A stretch of DNA of 64,000 bases from Gordonia rhizosphera NBRC 16068 (GCF_000298195.1 NZ_BAHC01000141.1:21836-85835); one strand, 5' to 3'; shown: positions 43,547 to 53,525, numbered from the stretch's first letter. Notes: generated by a model not told the origin, from the letters alone. Made by a program: numbers and translations.

Positions 43547-44481
43547 CAGCCGGACGGTACGTCGGTGCCGTTCTGCGCCTGCGCCTTCTCCTGAAGCGAC
43601 CGGGCGCTGACCCGCGCGAGATGGTCGAACCGGTTGTTGGCGATGCGCATCACGATCTCGTAGGGCAGCGCGAACTTACGCGCCCACCAGTAGCCGAACC
43701 GGACGTCGAACGACGTGAAGATCAGGAAGCGATTGCGGGCGATCCCCTTGAGGATGGCCGCGGCCGCCTTGTCCGCGCTGACCGCCACCTGGTGGAACCG
43801 GGCGATCTCGGCCTTCACGCGAGGGTCGTCGCGATTGATCCCGACGATCTCGACGGTGTCGACCAGCGGCGTGTCCACGCCGCCCGGACACACCAGTGAC
43901 ACCCCTATCCCGTGCCGTCGCAGATCGAACCGCAACACCTCCGAGACTCCGCGCAGGCCGAACTTGCTGGCGCTGTAGGCCGCATGCCAGGGCAGGGCGA
44001 GCAGACCCGCCGCCGACGACACGTTCACCAGGTGACCGCCGCGTCCGCGTCGGATCATCTGCGGCACGAAGCATTCGATCACATGGATGGGACCCATCAG
44101 GTTGACGTCGACCATGGTCCGCCAATGTCGGTGTTCCAGCGTCTCGACCGTGCCCCAAGCCGAGACACCGGCGATGTTCATGACCACGTCCATCACACCG
44201 ACCTCGGCGTCGACCTGATTGGCGAACGAGCGAACCCACTCGTAGTCCGAGACGTCACCGGCCTGGTGATAGGACACTGCACCGCCGACGGCGACGATCT
44301 CGGCGACGACGGCGTCGAGCGCCTCGGCTTGCAGATCGGTGAGCACAAGCGCGGCACCCCTGGCCGCCGCCGCCTTCGCGGTCGCGCGGCCGATACCGCT
44401 GGCCGCGCCCGTGATGAGCACCGTCCGGCCATGCAGTGTCGGGACCGGCGTCTTCATCACGAACAGATCCTTGAGCCCCAT
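43546..44481 (-). CDS. Short-chain dehydrogenase/reductase
   Basis: A 311-aa classical SDR: TGAASGIG cofactor loop, NIAG, catalytic Ser (NVSSAAG) and YSASK. A C-terminal extension of about 40 residues (FDVRFGYWWARKFALPY) is typical of mycobacterial SDRs with lipid substrates. ACACTA (44489-44494 reversed: TAGTGT) 7 nt before the ATG at 44481 suggests a leaderless mRNA. Forms an operon with the kinase and nucleosidase. Confidence 0.87.
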   Translation of the reverse strand: MGLKDLFVMKTPVPTLHGRTVLITGAASGIGRATAKAAAARGAALVLTDLQAEALDAVVAEIVAVGGAVSYHQAGDVSDYEWVRSFANQVDAEVGVMDVVMNIAGVSAWGTVETLEHRHWRTMVDVNLMGPIHVIECFVPQMIRRGRGGHLVNVSSAAGLLALPWHAAYSASKFGLRGVSEVLRFDLRRHGIGVSLVCPGGVDTPLVDTVEIVGINRDDPRVKAEIARFHQVAVSADKAAAAILKGIARNRFLIFTSFDVRFGYWWARKFALPYEIVMRIANNRFDHLARVSARSLQEKAQAQNGTDVPSG

Positions 44482-44510
44482 TGGACCCACACTAGCGGTC
44501 CCGTGTTCGC

Positions 44511-45593
44511 TCAGATGGGCAGCTTGCCGCCGAACAGCGCGTAGAGCACCGGCAGCATCGCCCGCAGGATCTGCGCCGACACGTCCTGTCCCTGACCGAG
44601 CAGTAGCGCGATCGCGGCCTCCGGGTCCTCGGTGTTCAGCAGCTGCTGGACGAACGGGATGACCGTCGCCAGGCCGGCGTCGTCCTCGGCGGTCGTGTCG
44701 GCCTGCGGCGTGGATGTCGGTACCGGGCTGACCGGTGCGGCCGGTGCGGCCGCGGCTCCGCGCGCATAGTCGAGGATTCCGCTGGTGATCGCCATGGCGT
44801 ATTTCAGCTGACCCTGCTTACCCGACAACTCCGCCGCCTCGTCAGGATTGGACAGGTTGCCCATCTCGACGAAGACCGCGGGCACCTTGGTGAGGTTCAC
44901 CGCCGCGATGTCGGACCGTGTCTGGATGCCGTTGACGACGCCCGCGTAGTTGGCCTCCGGGAAGCCGGCCTTCACGAAGGCGTCCCGCATCATCGTCGAC
45001 GCCTTGCGACCCTCGCCGCCCTGAACCCGGCTCACCGTGGCATCGGGCACCGGCAGCGAGGGCACGATCATGTGGAAGCCCTTCTTGGTCGCGTCGACGC
45101 CGGCGGCGGTGGAGTCGGCGTGCAGGCTGACGGCGAGCGCCGCACCCGAACCGCTCGCGGCGGCTGCCCGCTGGTCGATGCAGCCGCCCCAGCCCGTGTC
45201 GTCGGGCCGGCTCAGCACGATGCGCGCCCCCTGGCTCTCCAGACCCGACTTCACCAGCTGCGCGATCTGCCAGTTGATGGTGTGCTCCGGGACTCCGGTG
45301 ACCGCGGTGGCCCCGCTCGTCTGGCAGGCCTTCTTCCCTCCCCGCCCGTCGGGAACCTGCGCGTTCAGGTTGTGTCCGGCCGCGCTGCCCTGGTGTCCGG
45401 GATCGAGGAATATGGTCTTGCCGGCGAGTACGTTGCCGGTCTGTGGCGCGGCGGTCGCATCGGCGGCGTTGACGGTCGCGACGGTGACGGAGGCGACGAT
45501 CAGGGTGAGCGCGGAGGTTCCCGCGACGCCGATACGAGTGCGTCGGTTACCGGCCCGCGATGAGAAACGCGCAGTCTTCGAAGTCTTGATCAT
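44511..45593 (-). CDS. N-acetylmuramoyl-L-alanine amidase (Ami1/Rv3717-like)
   Basis: A 360-aa secreted zinc amidase that cleaves peptidoglycan stem peptides from muramic acid. Signal peptide near residues 20-50 (ALTLIVASVTVATVNA, then ATA). Zinc ligands: LDPGHQG, PEHTINWQIA and SLHADS; the catalytic Glu is in VEMGNLSN. A long Ala/Pro linker and a C-terminal helical segment (LLNTEDPEAAIALL) follow. A 9-bp fourfold repeat lies 64 nt upstream. Confidence 0.9.
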   Translation of the reverse strand: MIKTSKTARFSSRAGNRRTRIGVAGTSALTLIVASVTVATVNAADATAAPQTGNVLAGKTIFLDPGHQGSAAGHNLNAQVPDGRGGKKACQTSGATAVTGVPEHTINWQIAQLVKSGLESQGARIVLSRPDDTGWGGCIDQRAAAASGSGAALAVSLHADSTAAGVDATKKGFHMIVPSLPVPDATVSRVQGGEGRKASTMMRDAFVKAGFPEANYAGVVNGIQTRSDIAAVNLTKVPAVFVEMGNLSNPDEAAELSGKQGQLKYAMAITSGILDYARGAAAAPAAPVSPVPTSTPQADTTAEDDAGLATVIPFVQQLLNTEDPEAAIALLLGQGQDVSAQILRAMLPVLYALFGGKLPI

Positions 45594-45656
45594 GTCTTCA
45601 CCGACGCCCTCGACCCGCGGTCGGTCGGACGCCGCTCCCCCTCTCCTACGGAACTG

Positions 45657-45692
45657 TTAGCCACACTAGCCACATTGGTCACATTCGTCACA
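45657..45692 (-). repeat. Four 9-bp direct repeats upstream of the amidase gene
   Basis: Read on the minus strand: TGTGACGAA, TGTGACCAA, TGTGGCTAG, TGTGGCTAA, i.e. TGTGRCNAR in phase. It lies in the amidase promoter region and could bind a regulator along one face of the helix. Confidence 0.7.
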
Positions 45693-45748
45693 AGTGAATC
45701 AGTCGTTACCGTGTTTGGAAAATTCGCGACCTGGGCAGATGGAAACCG

Positions 45749-46801
45749 TTAGGGAGCTGTGACGTAGCGGGTGATGCGGAGAATGCCGTGGTCGTCGGGC
45801 GTTCCGTCGTCGACGGCCGCGGCGAGACGCTCGGTGACCTCGGCACGGTCGAGTCCCGCACCGATGACGACGATGCTCGTCGTGCGCGGTTCCCCGGCCC
45901 AGGCCCGCCGCTGCACCCGGACGAATCCGCCCACCGAGTGCACGATGTGTTTCTGCCGGTGGCCGGGCACGTCGAAGGCGACCACGCCCTTGATGCGGTA
46001 GCACCCCGCGGGCGGCCGTTCGAGAAACGCGGCCAGTCGGCGCGGGTTCATCGGCCGGTCGGTCTCGAAATCGGCCGATTCGTAGTCGTCGTGCAGATGC
46101 GTGTGCGGGTGATCGTGGTGGTCGACGTCGTCGCGGCCGGCGCACGCGGCGAACAGGTCATCGAGGGTCAGCTGCCCGCTGCGCGGTGTGGTCGACACCG
46201 CGCGGTCGGACGCATCGAACAGCATCTCCGGGTCGACGACGGCGTCGCAGGTGACCACCGACGGCGCGGTGCCGTTGAGTCGCTCGATCGTTGCACGGAT
46301 GCCCGCCAGTGTGTCGACGTCGACCAGGTCGGCCTTGTTGAGCACGATCAGATCGGCGATCTCGATGTGGCGGTCGATCTCGGGATGACGCACGCGCAGA
46401 TTCTCGATTCCGCCCACGTCGACGACGTAGACGAGGCCCCCGTACCGGATACGGGGATCGGTCAGGCCGGTGACCATCCGGATCAGCGCTCGTGGCTCGG
46501 CGATTCCGCTCGCCTCGATCACGATCGCGTCGATCCGCGCCGCCGGTCGCACGAGCCGTCCCAGGGCGGCCTGGACACCATCGGAGTCGACGCTGCAGCA
46601 GATGCAGCCGTTGGAGAGGCTGACGGTGCCGTCCGCCTGGCCTGCGATCAGCATCGCGTCGATGTTGACGGCCCCGAAGTCGTTGACCAGCACTCCGATA
46701 CGCGTACCCGACGCGGTGCGTAACAGGTGGTTGAGCAGGGTGGTCTTGCCGGATCCGAGGAAGCCGGCGACGATGACGACGGGGATCGGTGCGCGCGTCA
46801 C
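45749..46801 (-). CDS. COG0523/CobW family GTPase, putative metal chaperone
   Basis: A 350-aa P-loop GTPase: Walker A FLGSGKTT (14-21), the metal-binding CICC motif, and NKADLVD (G4). A His-rich loop ([13 protein letters not shown]) about residue 230 is a metal-binding element, and the C-terminal CobW domain follows ([10 protein letters not shown]). Zn is the usual cargo in this group. It overlaps the trhO stop by 4 nt, so the two are cotranscribed. Confidence 0.88.
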   Translation of the reverse strand: MTRAPIPVVIVAGFLGSGKTTLLNHLLRTASGTRIGVLVNDFGAVNIDAMLIAGQADGTVSLSNGCICCSVDSDGVQAALGRLVRPAARIDAIVIEASGIAEPRALIRMVTGLTDPRIRYGGLVYVVDVGGIENLRVRHPEIDRHIEIADLIVLNKADLVDVDTLAGIRATIERLNGTAPSVVTCDAVVDPEMLFDASDRAVSTTPRSGQLTLDDLFAACAGRDDVDHHDHPHTHLHDDYESADFETDRPMNPRRLAAFLERPPAGCYRIKGVVAFDVPGHRQKHIVHSVGGFVRVQRRAWAGEPRTTSIVVIGAGLDRAEVTERLAAAVDDGTPDDHGILRITRYVTAP

Positions 46802-47682
46802 GGCGCGCTCGTCACCGTCGGGTCGTCGAAGGTCGGATCGATCCGGCAGTCGACGCAGAGCACCGCGAGTTCACGCCCGAGAGCATCCGGGAAGTTCGCC
46901 ACATCGCTGGTGGCGCCGCCGCATCGGGCGCAGCGCCCGACAACCGCGGCGTGATCGGAGAAGTCGAGTCGCATCCGGTTGTCGAACACGTAGAGTGAGC
47001 CCTCCCAGAGTCCGTCGTCGCCGTACTCCTCGCCGTAACGGACGATGCCGCCGTCGATCTGATAGACCTCGCGGAACCCGCGGGTCCGCATGAGACTGCT
47101 GAGCACCTCGCAACGCACACCGCCGGTGCAGTAGGTGATCACCGGCCGGTCCTTGAGGTGGTCGTAGGCGCCGCTCTCGAGCAGTGGCACGAAATCCCGC
47201 GTCGTCGAGGCATCGGTCACGACCGCACCGGAGAATCGACCGACCTCCGCCTCGATCCGGTTGCGGCCGTCGAAGAAGACCACGTCGTCGCCTCGTTCGG
47301 CGACGAGGTCGTGGACCTCGCGCGGACTCAGTCGGGTCCCGCTCCCGACGATGCCGTCCGAATCGACCCGGATCTCATCGGGGACACCGAATGTCACGAT
47401 CTCGGGCCGGACCCGCACACTGAGTCGGGGGAAGTCGTCACCGGTACCGTCGGACCACTTGATGTCGGCGTTCTTGAAGGCCGGATACGATCGCGTGGCC
47501 TTCACGTAGCGTTTCACCTGACCGATGTCGCCGCCGACGGTGCTGTTGATCCCGTGTGCCGACACAATGATCCTGCCCCGTAGACCGTGCTGTTCGCAGA
47601 CGGCCTGTTGCCACAACCGGATCGCCTCCGGGTCGGCGAGCGGCGCGAAGACATAGAACAGCACGATCTTGGGGGTGGACAC
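46798..47682 (-). CDS. trhO: tRNA uridine 5-oxyacetic-acid hydroxylase TrhO (rhodanese family)
   Basis: A 294-aa protein: an N-terminal acylphosphatase-like domain ([16 protein letters not shown]), a rhodanese domain with the active-site loop YCTGGVRCE, and a C-terminal cysteine cluster (GRCARCGG and LCVDCR) that would bind zinc. The family hydroxylates U34 in tRNA. GTG at 47682 follows TACCCT (47689-47694 reversed) by 6 nt, so it is leaderless. Confidence 0.88.
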   Translation of the reverse strand: MSTPKIVLFYVFAPLADPEAIRLWQQAVCEQHGLRGRIIVSAHGINSTVGGDIGQVKRYVKATRSYPAFKNADIKWSDGTGDDFPRLSVRVRPEIVTFGVPDEIRVDSDGIVGSGTRLSPREVHDLVAERGDDVVFFDGRNRIEAEVGRFSGAVVTDASTTRDFVPLLESGAYDHLKDRPVITYCTGGVRCEVLSSLMRTRGFREVYQIDGGIVRYGEEYGDDGLWEGSLYVFDNRMRLDFSDHAAVVGRCARCGGATSDVANFPDALGRELAVLCVDCRIDPTFDDPTVTSAP

Positions 47683-47683
47683 A

Positions 47684-48484
47684 GTGCCAGGGTACGGACC
47701 GCCGCGCACACATCGGATTGCCGGATGCGTCGTCGCGCTACTGATCGTCGTGATCTGCAGCGGGATCACCGCGTGTTCGCTCACCACCAACCCCCGACCC
47801 TCGAGCATCGTATTGCCGCCGACGGATGTACTGTCGACCGAATCGTTCGCCCAATCGACGATCACCACTTCGAACGAGCCCACTCCCGACACCCGTCGGG
47901 CCTCATTACCGAACTGGACAATCGGCCGGATCGTCGCGCTGGCACCGCGCGTCGAGAATTCTCGCTTTCACCAGGGCGCAACGACCCCACAATCACGGCT
48001 GACCGAAACCTCCGCCTTTCACTTCTCGACGCCCGGGGGCACCGTGAACTGTTCGACCGCGGCAAATGGTGAGGCGATTCTCACCTGCCGCCTCAACTCG
48101 CAATCCGCGGGTAGCCAACCGAGTGACACGCCGACGACATGCCGGTGGGCGGGCAATCTTGTGACGCTGAGCACCGACGGCCCGCATCTCGGTGCATGCT
48201 CGAATCGGCATCCGGTGTTGTTCCGCAGCACAATCGTCGACTATGGCCACACCATTTCCATCTCGCGGTTCTCCTGCCTGGTCGAGACGGCCGGGCTGTT
48301 CTGCCTGGAATCGGGGTCGGGTTCCGGATTCTCTGTCACCCCAACGGGTTACCGCAGCATCACGGCGAGCGAGCGCGCTCCGGTGACATCGCTCGGAATA
48401 CCCGAACCCACATCGACGACGCCGAGGACCGGCTTCAATGCGGCGCCCGAGGTATCCACGACCACCGTCGCCCCCACTTCGTGA
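47684..48484 (+). CDS. Lipoprotein with a DUF6636-like domain
   Basis: A 266-aa protein. A hydrophobic N-terminus ending in the lipobox ITAC (lipidated Cys31) is followed by a Ser/Thr/Pro-rich spacer and a Cys-rich domain: [21 protein letters not shown], and [26 protein letters not shown]. The pattern of paired cysteines matches DUF6636-type secreted proteins. Function unknown. The start is uncertain: GTG at 47684 is only 2 nt from the divergent trhO start; a GTG at 47675 and TTG at 47669 would overlap it. Confidence 0.7.
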   Translation: MPGYGPPRTHRIAGCVVALLIVVICSGITACSLTTNPRPSSIVLPPTDVLSTESFAQSTITTSNEPTPDTRRASLPNWTIGRIVALAPRVENSRFHQGATTPQSRLTETSAFHFSTPGGTVNCSTAANGEAILTCRLNSQSAGSQPSDTPTTCRWAGNLVTLSTDGPHLGACSNRHPVLFRSTIVDYGHTISISRFSCLVETAGLFCLESGSGSGFSVTPTGYRSITASERAPVTSLGIPEPTSTTPRTGFNAAPEVSTTTVAPTS

Positions 48485-48696
48485 TAGTCCACATAATTCG
48501 CGACGCTCACTTTTTCTGGGGATTCGTAATGGTAGGTCCCTTTGTGACAACTCAATTCTTGTTGTCTATCATGTAACCAACCAACAAAGACCAACAAAGG
48601 CGGTTGAACGACGCAACCACGTTGTCCAGTGGGCGCCAATTCTAGGCGAGATTCACATCCGTAATTCATTCCCCATTACAGGCAGGAAGGTTCAGT

Positions 48697-49032
48697 ATGG
48701 CGAAGAAGGAAATCGTTCAGGTCATCGACGACGTCGACGGCAAGGTGCTCGAGGATTACGAGACGGTTCGGTGGTCGCTCGATGGCAAGACCTACGAATT
48801 CGACACTTCCGCCAAGCACGCCTCACAATTCCGCGACTCGCTGGCGAAGTACGTGACGATTTCACGGGTGACGTCATCGCGCGGGGTCAAGAAGGCGGTA
48901 ATGACGCCCGCGACCCGCAGCAAAGAACAGACGAAGGCGATCCGCGAATGGGCCATCCAGAACGGATATGAGGTCAGCGATCGCGGGCGTATCCCGATGA
49001 GCGTGATCGAGGCCTTCGAAGCCGCCCACTGA
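48697..49032 (+). CDS. lsr2: Nucleoid-associated protein Lsr2
   Basis: A 111-aa Lsr2. The N-terminal dimerisation domain (1-60) contains [20 protein letters not shown]; the C-terminal DNA-binding domain has [19 protein letters not shown] with the AT-hook-like RGR at 96-98. It silences AT-rich, often foreign DNA. AGGAAGG lies before the ATG. The 212-bp upstream region is AT-rich, with repeats such as CAACAAAG, and may be an autoregulatory Lsr2 site. The hydrolase follows at 31 nt. Confidence 0.95.
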   Translation: MAKKEIVQVIDDVDGKVLEDYETVRWSLDGKTYEFDTSAKHASQFRDSLAKYVTISRVTSSRGVKKAVMTPATRSKEQTKAIREWAIQNGYEVSDRGRIPMSVIEAFEAAH

Positions 49033-49063
49033 TCCGCCCGTACACACTCGGAAGACCCGCGTC

Positions 49064-49756
49064 GTGTCGGTGTTCGCACTGATCCCAGGTGCCGGCGGGT
49101 CCGCTTGGTACTGGCACAGAGTGGTTGCGGCGTTGTCGACTCGCGGCCATCGCGCGGTCGCGTTCGAGTTGCCTGCGGACGATCCGACGGCGGACTTCCG
49201 CAGGTATGTCGACGACTGTGTCGGACAGTGGGTGACGGCCGCCGGCCCCGTCACATCGCCCGACACGGTCGTCGTCGTCGGCCAGTCACTCGGCGGCTTC
49301 ACCGCTCCCCTGCTGGCCGAGCGCGTCGGGGCCGCACGAATCGTGTTGGTGAACGCGATGATCCCGGCCCCGCACGAGACGCCCGCCCACTGGTTCGCGA
49401 CCAGCGGAGCGCAACAGGCCCGCGCGGCACTGATCGACGACGAGGGCCGACCGGTCGGCGCCGAGCTCGACCCGATGCGGGATTTCTTCCACGATGTTCC
49501 CGAATCGGTTGTGGCCGAAGCCATGTCGATGGGCGAGCCAGAGCAGTCCGACGCGATCCTGCAGTGTGAGTGTCCCTTTGAGTCGTGGCCCGTGCCGGTC
49601 ACGGTGGTCACCGGTCGTGACGATCGCTTCTTCCCCTGCGACTTTCAGCGACGGATCGCGAAAAAGCTTCTGGGCGTTGAACCCACGGTGATCCCCGGAG
49701 GTCATCTCATCGCGCTCAGCCGTCCCCGCGAACTGGCCGCCGCACTGCTCGGCTGA
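49064..49756 (+). CDS. Alpha/beta hydrolase (MenH-like)
   Basis: A 230-aa alpha/beta hydrolase: oxyanion strand LIPGAGGSAWYW, nucleophile in GQSLGGF, Asp in TGRDDRFF and His in PGGHLIAL. It is related to esterases that act on small acyl groups. It is 31 nt downstream of lsr2 and the same pair reappears as a damaged copy near 53430. Start GTG at 49064. Confidence 0.85.
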   Translation: MSVFALIPGAGGSAWYWHRVVAALSTRGHRAVAFELPADDPTADFRRYVDDCVGQWVTAAGPVTSPDTVVVVGQSLGGFTAPLLAERVGAARIVLVNAMIPAPHETPAHWFATSGAQQARAALIDDEGRPVGAELDPMRDFFHDVPESVVAEAMSMGEPEQSDAILQCECPFESWPVPVTVVTGRDDRFFPCDFQRRIAKKLLGVEPTVIPGGHLIALSRPRELAAALLG

Positions 49757-49841
49757 GCGACATCAAGCGCCTTCACTCGACAGCGGTCTTCTGCGACCAT
49801 TGACCCGACATCTGCACCAATCCTCGGGAGGTCGGGGCGAC

Positions 49842-50024
49842 ATGAGCAACACCAACAACAGCTGTGCCGCCGGTGGTGGCGCCATCTACGGGCTGGGCAT
49901 CTTCGGCGCGTGGGTCTACTTCTGGCAGCAGGCCGACGGATTCTGGCACTACGTGTGGGCCATCATCCAGGGCCTGTTCTGGCCGGCCTTCATGGTCTAC
50001 GACGTATTCCAGACACTGAACTGA
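49842..50024 (+). CDS. Mini membrane protein, copy A
   Basis: A 60-aa protein with two hydrophobic helices (AIYGLGIFGAWVYFWQQ and YVWAIIQGLFWPAFMVYDVF) rich in Trp/Phe. It is strongly similar to copy B (54097-54282). A GGGAGG lies 10 nt before the ATG. Function unknown; membrane partner of the adjacent lipid genes is a possibility. Confidence 0.75.
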   Translation: MSNTNNSCAAGGGAIYGLGIFGAWVYFWQQADGFWHYVWAIIQGLFWPAFMVYDVFQTLN

Positions 50025-50060
50025 TAGCGGCGATTCGCCGCTCATCACCGAGCGGCGACG

Positions 50061-51548
50061 TCAGCCCGCGATAGCCGCATGGTCGAGCACGCCAGTGCGA
50101 ACGCCGAACCGTTCGCCCACCCTGTCGAGCGCACGCTCCTGGACCACACGATCACGACGGTGGGTCGCAAGAAATCCGAGGGTCCCGACGAGCCGCCGTG
50201 GCAGTGGGTACCACCGGTCGAAGTCGAGTCCACACCCGGTGAGCGCCGAGGTCGGTAGCACGTCGGCGACCACACCGATGTTGCGATAGCTCAGCGTCAA
50301 CATCACGAACGGGACCGCCGTCTTCGCCCTTCGGTACACCTCCTGGGTATCCACCGCGTAGAGCGGGGTGTCACGAATCTTGCCCTGGAAGAGCAGATGC
50401 GTCAGGTAGTAGCCGGCGAAACTCGACACGTGGAAGGTGGCCGAGCGCGGCTGGATCGACACCACCGCACCACTCGCCGACACATACGGTTCGTACGGCA
50501 CTTCTGTAGTGAGCAGGTACCCGGTGCAGTTGACGATCCAACTGCGCGGGGCGACCGGCACCGTCGTCCCGCTGCGCAAAACAATGTCCACCGAGTCGCC
50601 GTCGTCGACCGCGTCCACGAAGTGATCCATGATCACTTCGTGCAGGCCGGCCGCGATCGTCGCGCTCTCCGCTTCGGACAGGATGCCGAGCAGGAAGTGG
50701 CGCGCTTCCGGTATGGGCGAAGTCCCGTATAGCGACCGGCTCCACTCGACCAGGTCGTCCTCGTTCGTCCCGTCGAAGCGCCGAGCGCACCGGGCGATGA
50801 TGGCGTTGGGTCGCACGCCGCGCCACCATCGGGCCGCGCCGGACGGAAATGCCTTGTCGCGGTTCAGAAAATAGGTTCCGGTACCTGCAACGAGATTGAC
50901 CTGCCGCCCGGGACGTCGGGTCACGAGGGTGTGCACGGTGTCCATCGCGGTCTTCCCGCTGCCGATCACCCACACCGGTGCATCGTCGTCGGCGACGGCG
51001 CCCCGGATGTCGGTGTGGTCGGGTGAGATCGAACGGACCCGCGACGACGAGACCGCGAGCGGGTCATTCGTCTCGACCCGGAATCCGTACGCCTTGATCA
51101 ATCGTTTCGCCGTGATATCCACGGTGTGACCGTCTTTCGACCGGCAGGTGATCCGGACGACACCGTCGGTCTCCTCGTCGGACTCCAGCGTGTGACCGAA
51201 AAGCTCGTCGACACGCACTCGTTCCCTGATCACCTGCAGACAGTGCTCGAAATGATCGAGCACCTCACCCTTCGTCGCGAGATATGACGGCGCGGCGTCG
51301 AGGGTCCACCCGATGTCGCCGGCGGTGAACAGTTCATGTGGTTGGTGCAGCCGCACGTAATCGTAGGTGTCGACCCACATACCGCCGACCCGATCGCGGC
51401 GATCGACGAGGATGATCCGCTGATCCCGGGCGAGGTATGTGCTCGCGACGCAGAGAGCGTTCAGGCCGGCGATGCCGGCACCGACGATGCAGACATCGCA
51501 GGTCTCGGGCGACGTCTGGTCGGGTGTGTCTGAAGCTTCCTCGGACAT
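50061..51548 (-). CDS. Flavin-containing monooxygenase / NAD(P)-binding protein
   Basis: A 495-aa two-dinucleotide-fold oxygenase. FAD motif GAGIAG (23-28) and NADPH motif GSGKTA near residue 203. Motifs such as YDYVRLHQPHELFTAGDIGW and NCTGYL are conserved in class B flavoproteins of mycolic-acid bacteria. The Baeyer-Villiger fingerprint FxGxxxHxxxWP was not seen. Substrate unknown. This gene has no counterpart in duplicated copy B. Confidence 0.83.
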   Translation of the reverse strand: MSEEASDTPDQTSPETCDVCIVGAGIAGLNALCVASTYLARDQRIILVDRRDRVGGMWVDTYDYVRLHQPHELFTAGDIGWTLDAAPSYLATKGEVLDHFEHCLQVIRERVRVDELFGHTLESDEETDGVVRITCRSKDGHTVDITAKRLIKAYGFRVETNDPLAVSSSRVRSISPDHTDIRGAVADDDAPVWVIGSGKTAMDTVHTLVTRRPGRQVNLVAGTGTYFLNRDKAFPSGAARWWRGVRPNAIIARCARRFDGTNEDDLVEWSRSLYGTSPIPEARHFLLGILSEAESATIAAGLHEVIMDHFVDAVDDGDSVDIVLRSGTTVPVAPRSWIVNCTGYLLTTEVPYEPYVSASGAVVSIQPRSATFHVSSFAGYYLTHLLFQGKIRDTPLYAVDTQEVYRRAKTAVPFVMLTLSYRNIGVVADVLPTSALTGCGLDFDRWYPLPRRLVGTLGFLATHRRDRVVQERALDRVGERFGVRTGVLDHAAIAG

Positions 51549-51642
51549 GGCAACCTCGCGAACAGGACCAATCCAGTATGCGCGCCGACGAGGCGATACC
51601 CAAGCGCTCCGCGGAACGCCTTGCACACCACGCCCGATGCGA

Positions 51643-51720
51643 TTCCTGCTCACCGGATCGCTTCCTGCTCACCAAATCGAGTCTGATCCGGTGAGCAGGA
51701 GCCAAATCGGTGAGCGGGAA
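51643..51720. repeat. Four copies of a 12-bp motif, two in each orientation
   Basis: TTCCTGCTCACC at 51643 and 51662 (the first followed by GGATCG), and inverted GGTGAGCAGGA at 51690 and GGTGAGCGGGAA at 51709. The middle two form an 11-bp stem around a 16-nt loop. They lie in the intergenic region between the WS/DGAT and monooxygenase genes. Confidence 0.75.
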
Positions 51721-51800
51721 TTGGATCGGTGGCAGTGGGCCGCAGAGAGACGGGCCGAATCGGATTCGGCGGATCACCTCTGGTCGGCCGAGACGCGCTG

Positions 51801-53237
51801 TCACGGTGCGATCTTGGCAGCCGCCAGTACCTCGGCCAAGGACGCGTCGAGGCAGTCCCCGTAATGCTCGATATCCGGCAGTAGCAGGGGCGAACCGTTG
51901 ATACTCACGGTCACTCGCCCGCAGTAGCTGATCACGTTGTGCAGCAGTCCGCCCCCTTGCGCGAAGGGCGACAACGCATATCCGGCCAGCATCCGCGCAC
52001 CGACGAGGTACAGCGGGAAGTCGGGGCCCCGCAGACTCGACACCAGGGTATTCGCGATCCTCGCCTGCTCCATCACGATCCCCAGATGGGCGGCCATCCC
52101 GGCTCGAAGGGCGGTGACGACGAGCCCGCCCGGCACGAACTCCAGGTAGTCGAGCACCGGTTCGCCGACCGTGGCGACGGTCGCCTTGGCGTGGGCACTC
52201 GACCGCTGGACGACCTTCAGACGCGCAATCGGGTCGGCGATGTTCGTTCCGAGCGTCACCCGGGCGACCCCAAGCCGGTTCACTCCGTGCGGACGCCCGG
52301 TGGCGTGATGGAGCGAGATCGCGATGACGGTCGTCAGTGATTTCTCCGGTAGCTCGCCGTTCGCGAGCAGGTACCGTCGGAGCGCGCCTCCGATGCCGGC
52401 GATGACGACATCATTGACCGTGGCTCCGGGAACGAGCGTGCGCACTGCCTTGACCGCCGCGAGATCGTAGGAACGCCCGTCGAAGTTGCGCGTGCTGTCG
52501 GTGTGTCCGTTGAACCGGGTGCGAGGCGCATACAGCGCCGGCAGATACTCACTGCCATGACGGGGCAGGAGCCGGCGGAGCGTTGCTCCGGGAAGCCGCC
52601 CCACCGCCGGAATGCTGTGCTCGGCAGCCGATGCGAGTTGCGCCGGGCGGCGGGCCACGGTCACGGCGGACCGGGCGAGCAGGTGCAACGACGATGGGCG
52701 TGATTCCGGAACCCACACGTCTTCTGGCGGTGGCGAGGTCTCGGGGGTCAGCTCATGCAGTTGCATGACCAGCGTCAGCCCCGTCAATCCGTCGAGCGCC
52801 GAATGATGAACCTTGAGGCAGAGCGCGAACGAGCCGTCGGGTATCCCGCTGATCTCGCCGAGTCCGTCGATCACGTAGCAGTCCCAGGGTGGCCGGTGGA
52901 GATCGAGGGGCTCGGCGTGCAGCCTCGAGACCTGATCGCACAGTGTTCGCCAATCGCCGGGGCCGGGAAGGGTGACATGGTGTAGATGGTGGCCCACCTC
53001 GAAGTTCTCGTCGCGCACCCAGTACGGGTGATCCAGGTCGAAGGGCACGCGGACGAGCACCGAACGAAAGAAGCTCGCGACGCCGAGCCGGGAGCCGAAG
53101 TGCGCGAAAACATCATCGAAGCCGACGATCTTGCCTGGCCCTGTCGACGGATCGTAGATCGCGAAGAAGGTCACGTGCGCCGCGCCGGCGGTCTCGCAAT
53201 ACACAAATGCGGCATCAGCGCCACTGAGTTGCTCCAT
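51801..53237 (-). CDS. WS/DGAT acyltransferase, copy A
   Basis: A 478-aa wax ester synthase/diacylglycerol acyltransferase that uses acyl-CoA to esterify diacylglycerol or alcohols. The catalytic HHSALDG motif is at 144-150; a conserved NDVVIAGIGGALRRYL region and a C-terminal VISYCGRVTVSINGSPLLLPD follow. GGAGG 6 nt before the ATG at 53237. It shares length and most of its sequence with copy B. Confidence 0.92.
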   Translation of the reverse strand: MEQLSGADAAFVYCETAGAAHVTFFAIYDPSTGPGKIVGFDDVFAHFGSRLGVASFFRSVLVRVPFDLDHPYWVRDENFEVGHHLHHVTLPGPGDWRTLCDQVSRLHAEPLDLHRPPWDCYVIDGLGEISGIPDGSFALCLKVHHSALDGLTGLTLVMQLHELTPETSPPPEDVWVPESRPSSLHLLARSAVTVARRPAQLASAAEHSIPAVGRLPGATLRRLLPRHGSEYLPALYAPRTRFNGHTDSTRNFDGRSYDLAAVKAVRTLVPGATVNDVVIAGIGGALRRYLLANGELPEKSLTTVIAISLHHATGRPHGVNRLGVARVTLGTNIADPIARLKVVQRSSAHAKATVATVGEPVLDYLEFVPGGLVVTALRAGMAAHLGIVMEQARIANTLVSSLRGPDFPLYLVGARMLAGYALSPFAQGGGLLHNVISYCGRVTVSINGSPLLLPDIEHYGDCLDASLAEVLAAAKIAP

Positions 53238-53428
53238 TCCGGCCTCCGTTGATCGGTCCACTTCCGCCACAACCCTCAGCACGATGGACGGGCAGACTCG
53301 TTGCACCGTATGAGTCATCATTACCCGCTTGTGGGTGCGTCCCTTGCCGGATTGCCCGATACCGCATAGGGAGGTGGCACGCGGGATTGCGCTGCCGATT
53401 CGCCGCAGGTCACCGGTCTCGCGAATAC

Positions 53429-53525
53429 ATGGCGATCCGCGAATGGGCCATCCAGAACGGATATGAGGTCAGCGACCGCGGGCGTATCCCGATGAACGTG
53501 ATCGAAGCCTTCGAAGCCGCGCACC
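53429..53525 (+). pseudogene. Truncated lsr2 copy (DNA-binding end only)
   Basis: Homologous to lsr2 positions 48937-49032, encoding the last 30 residues ([20 protein letters not shown] and after) with few changes. The first 80 codons are missing and the stop codon is lost; the frame continues to 53788. A fortuitous ATG at 53429 lies just before the copy. Part of the segmental duplication. Confidence 0.8.
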
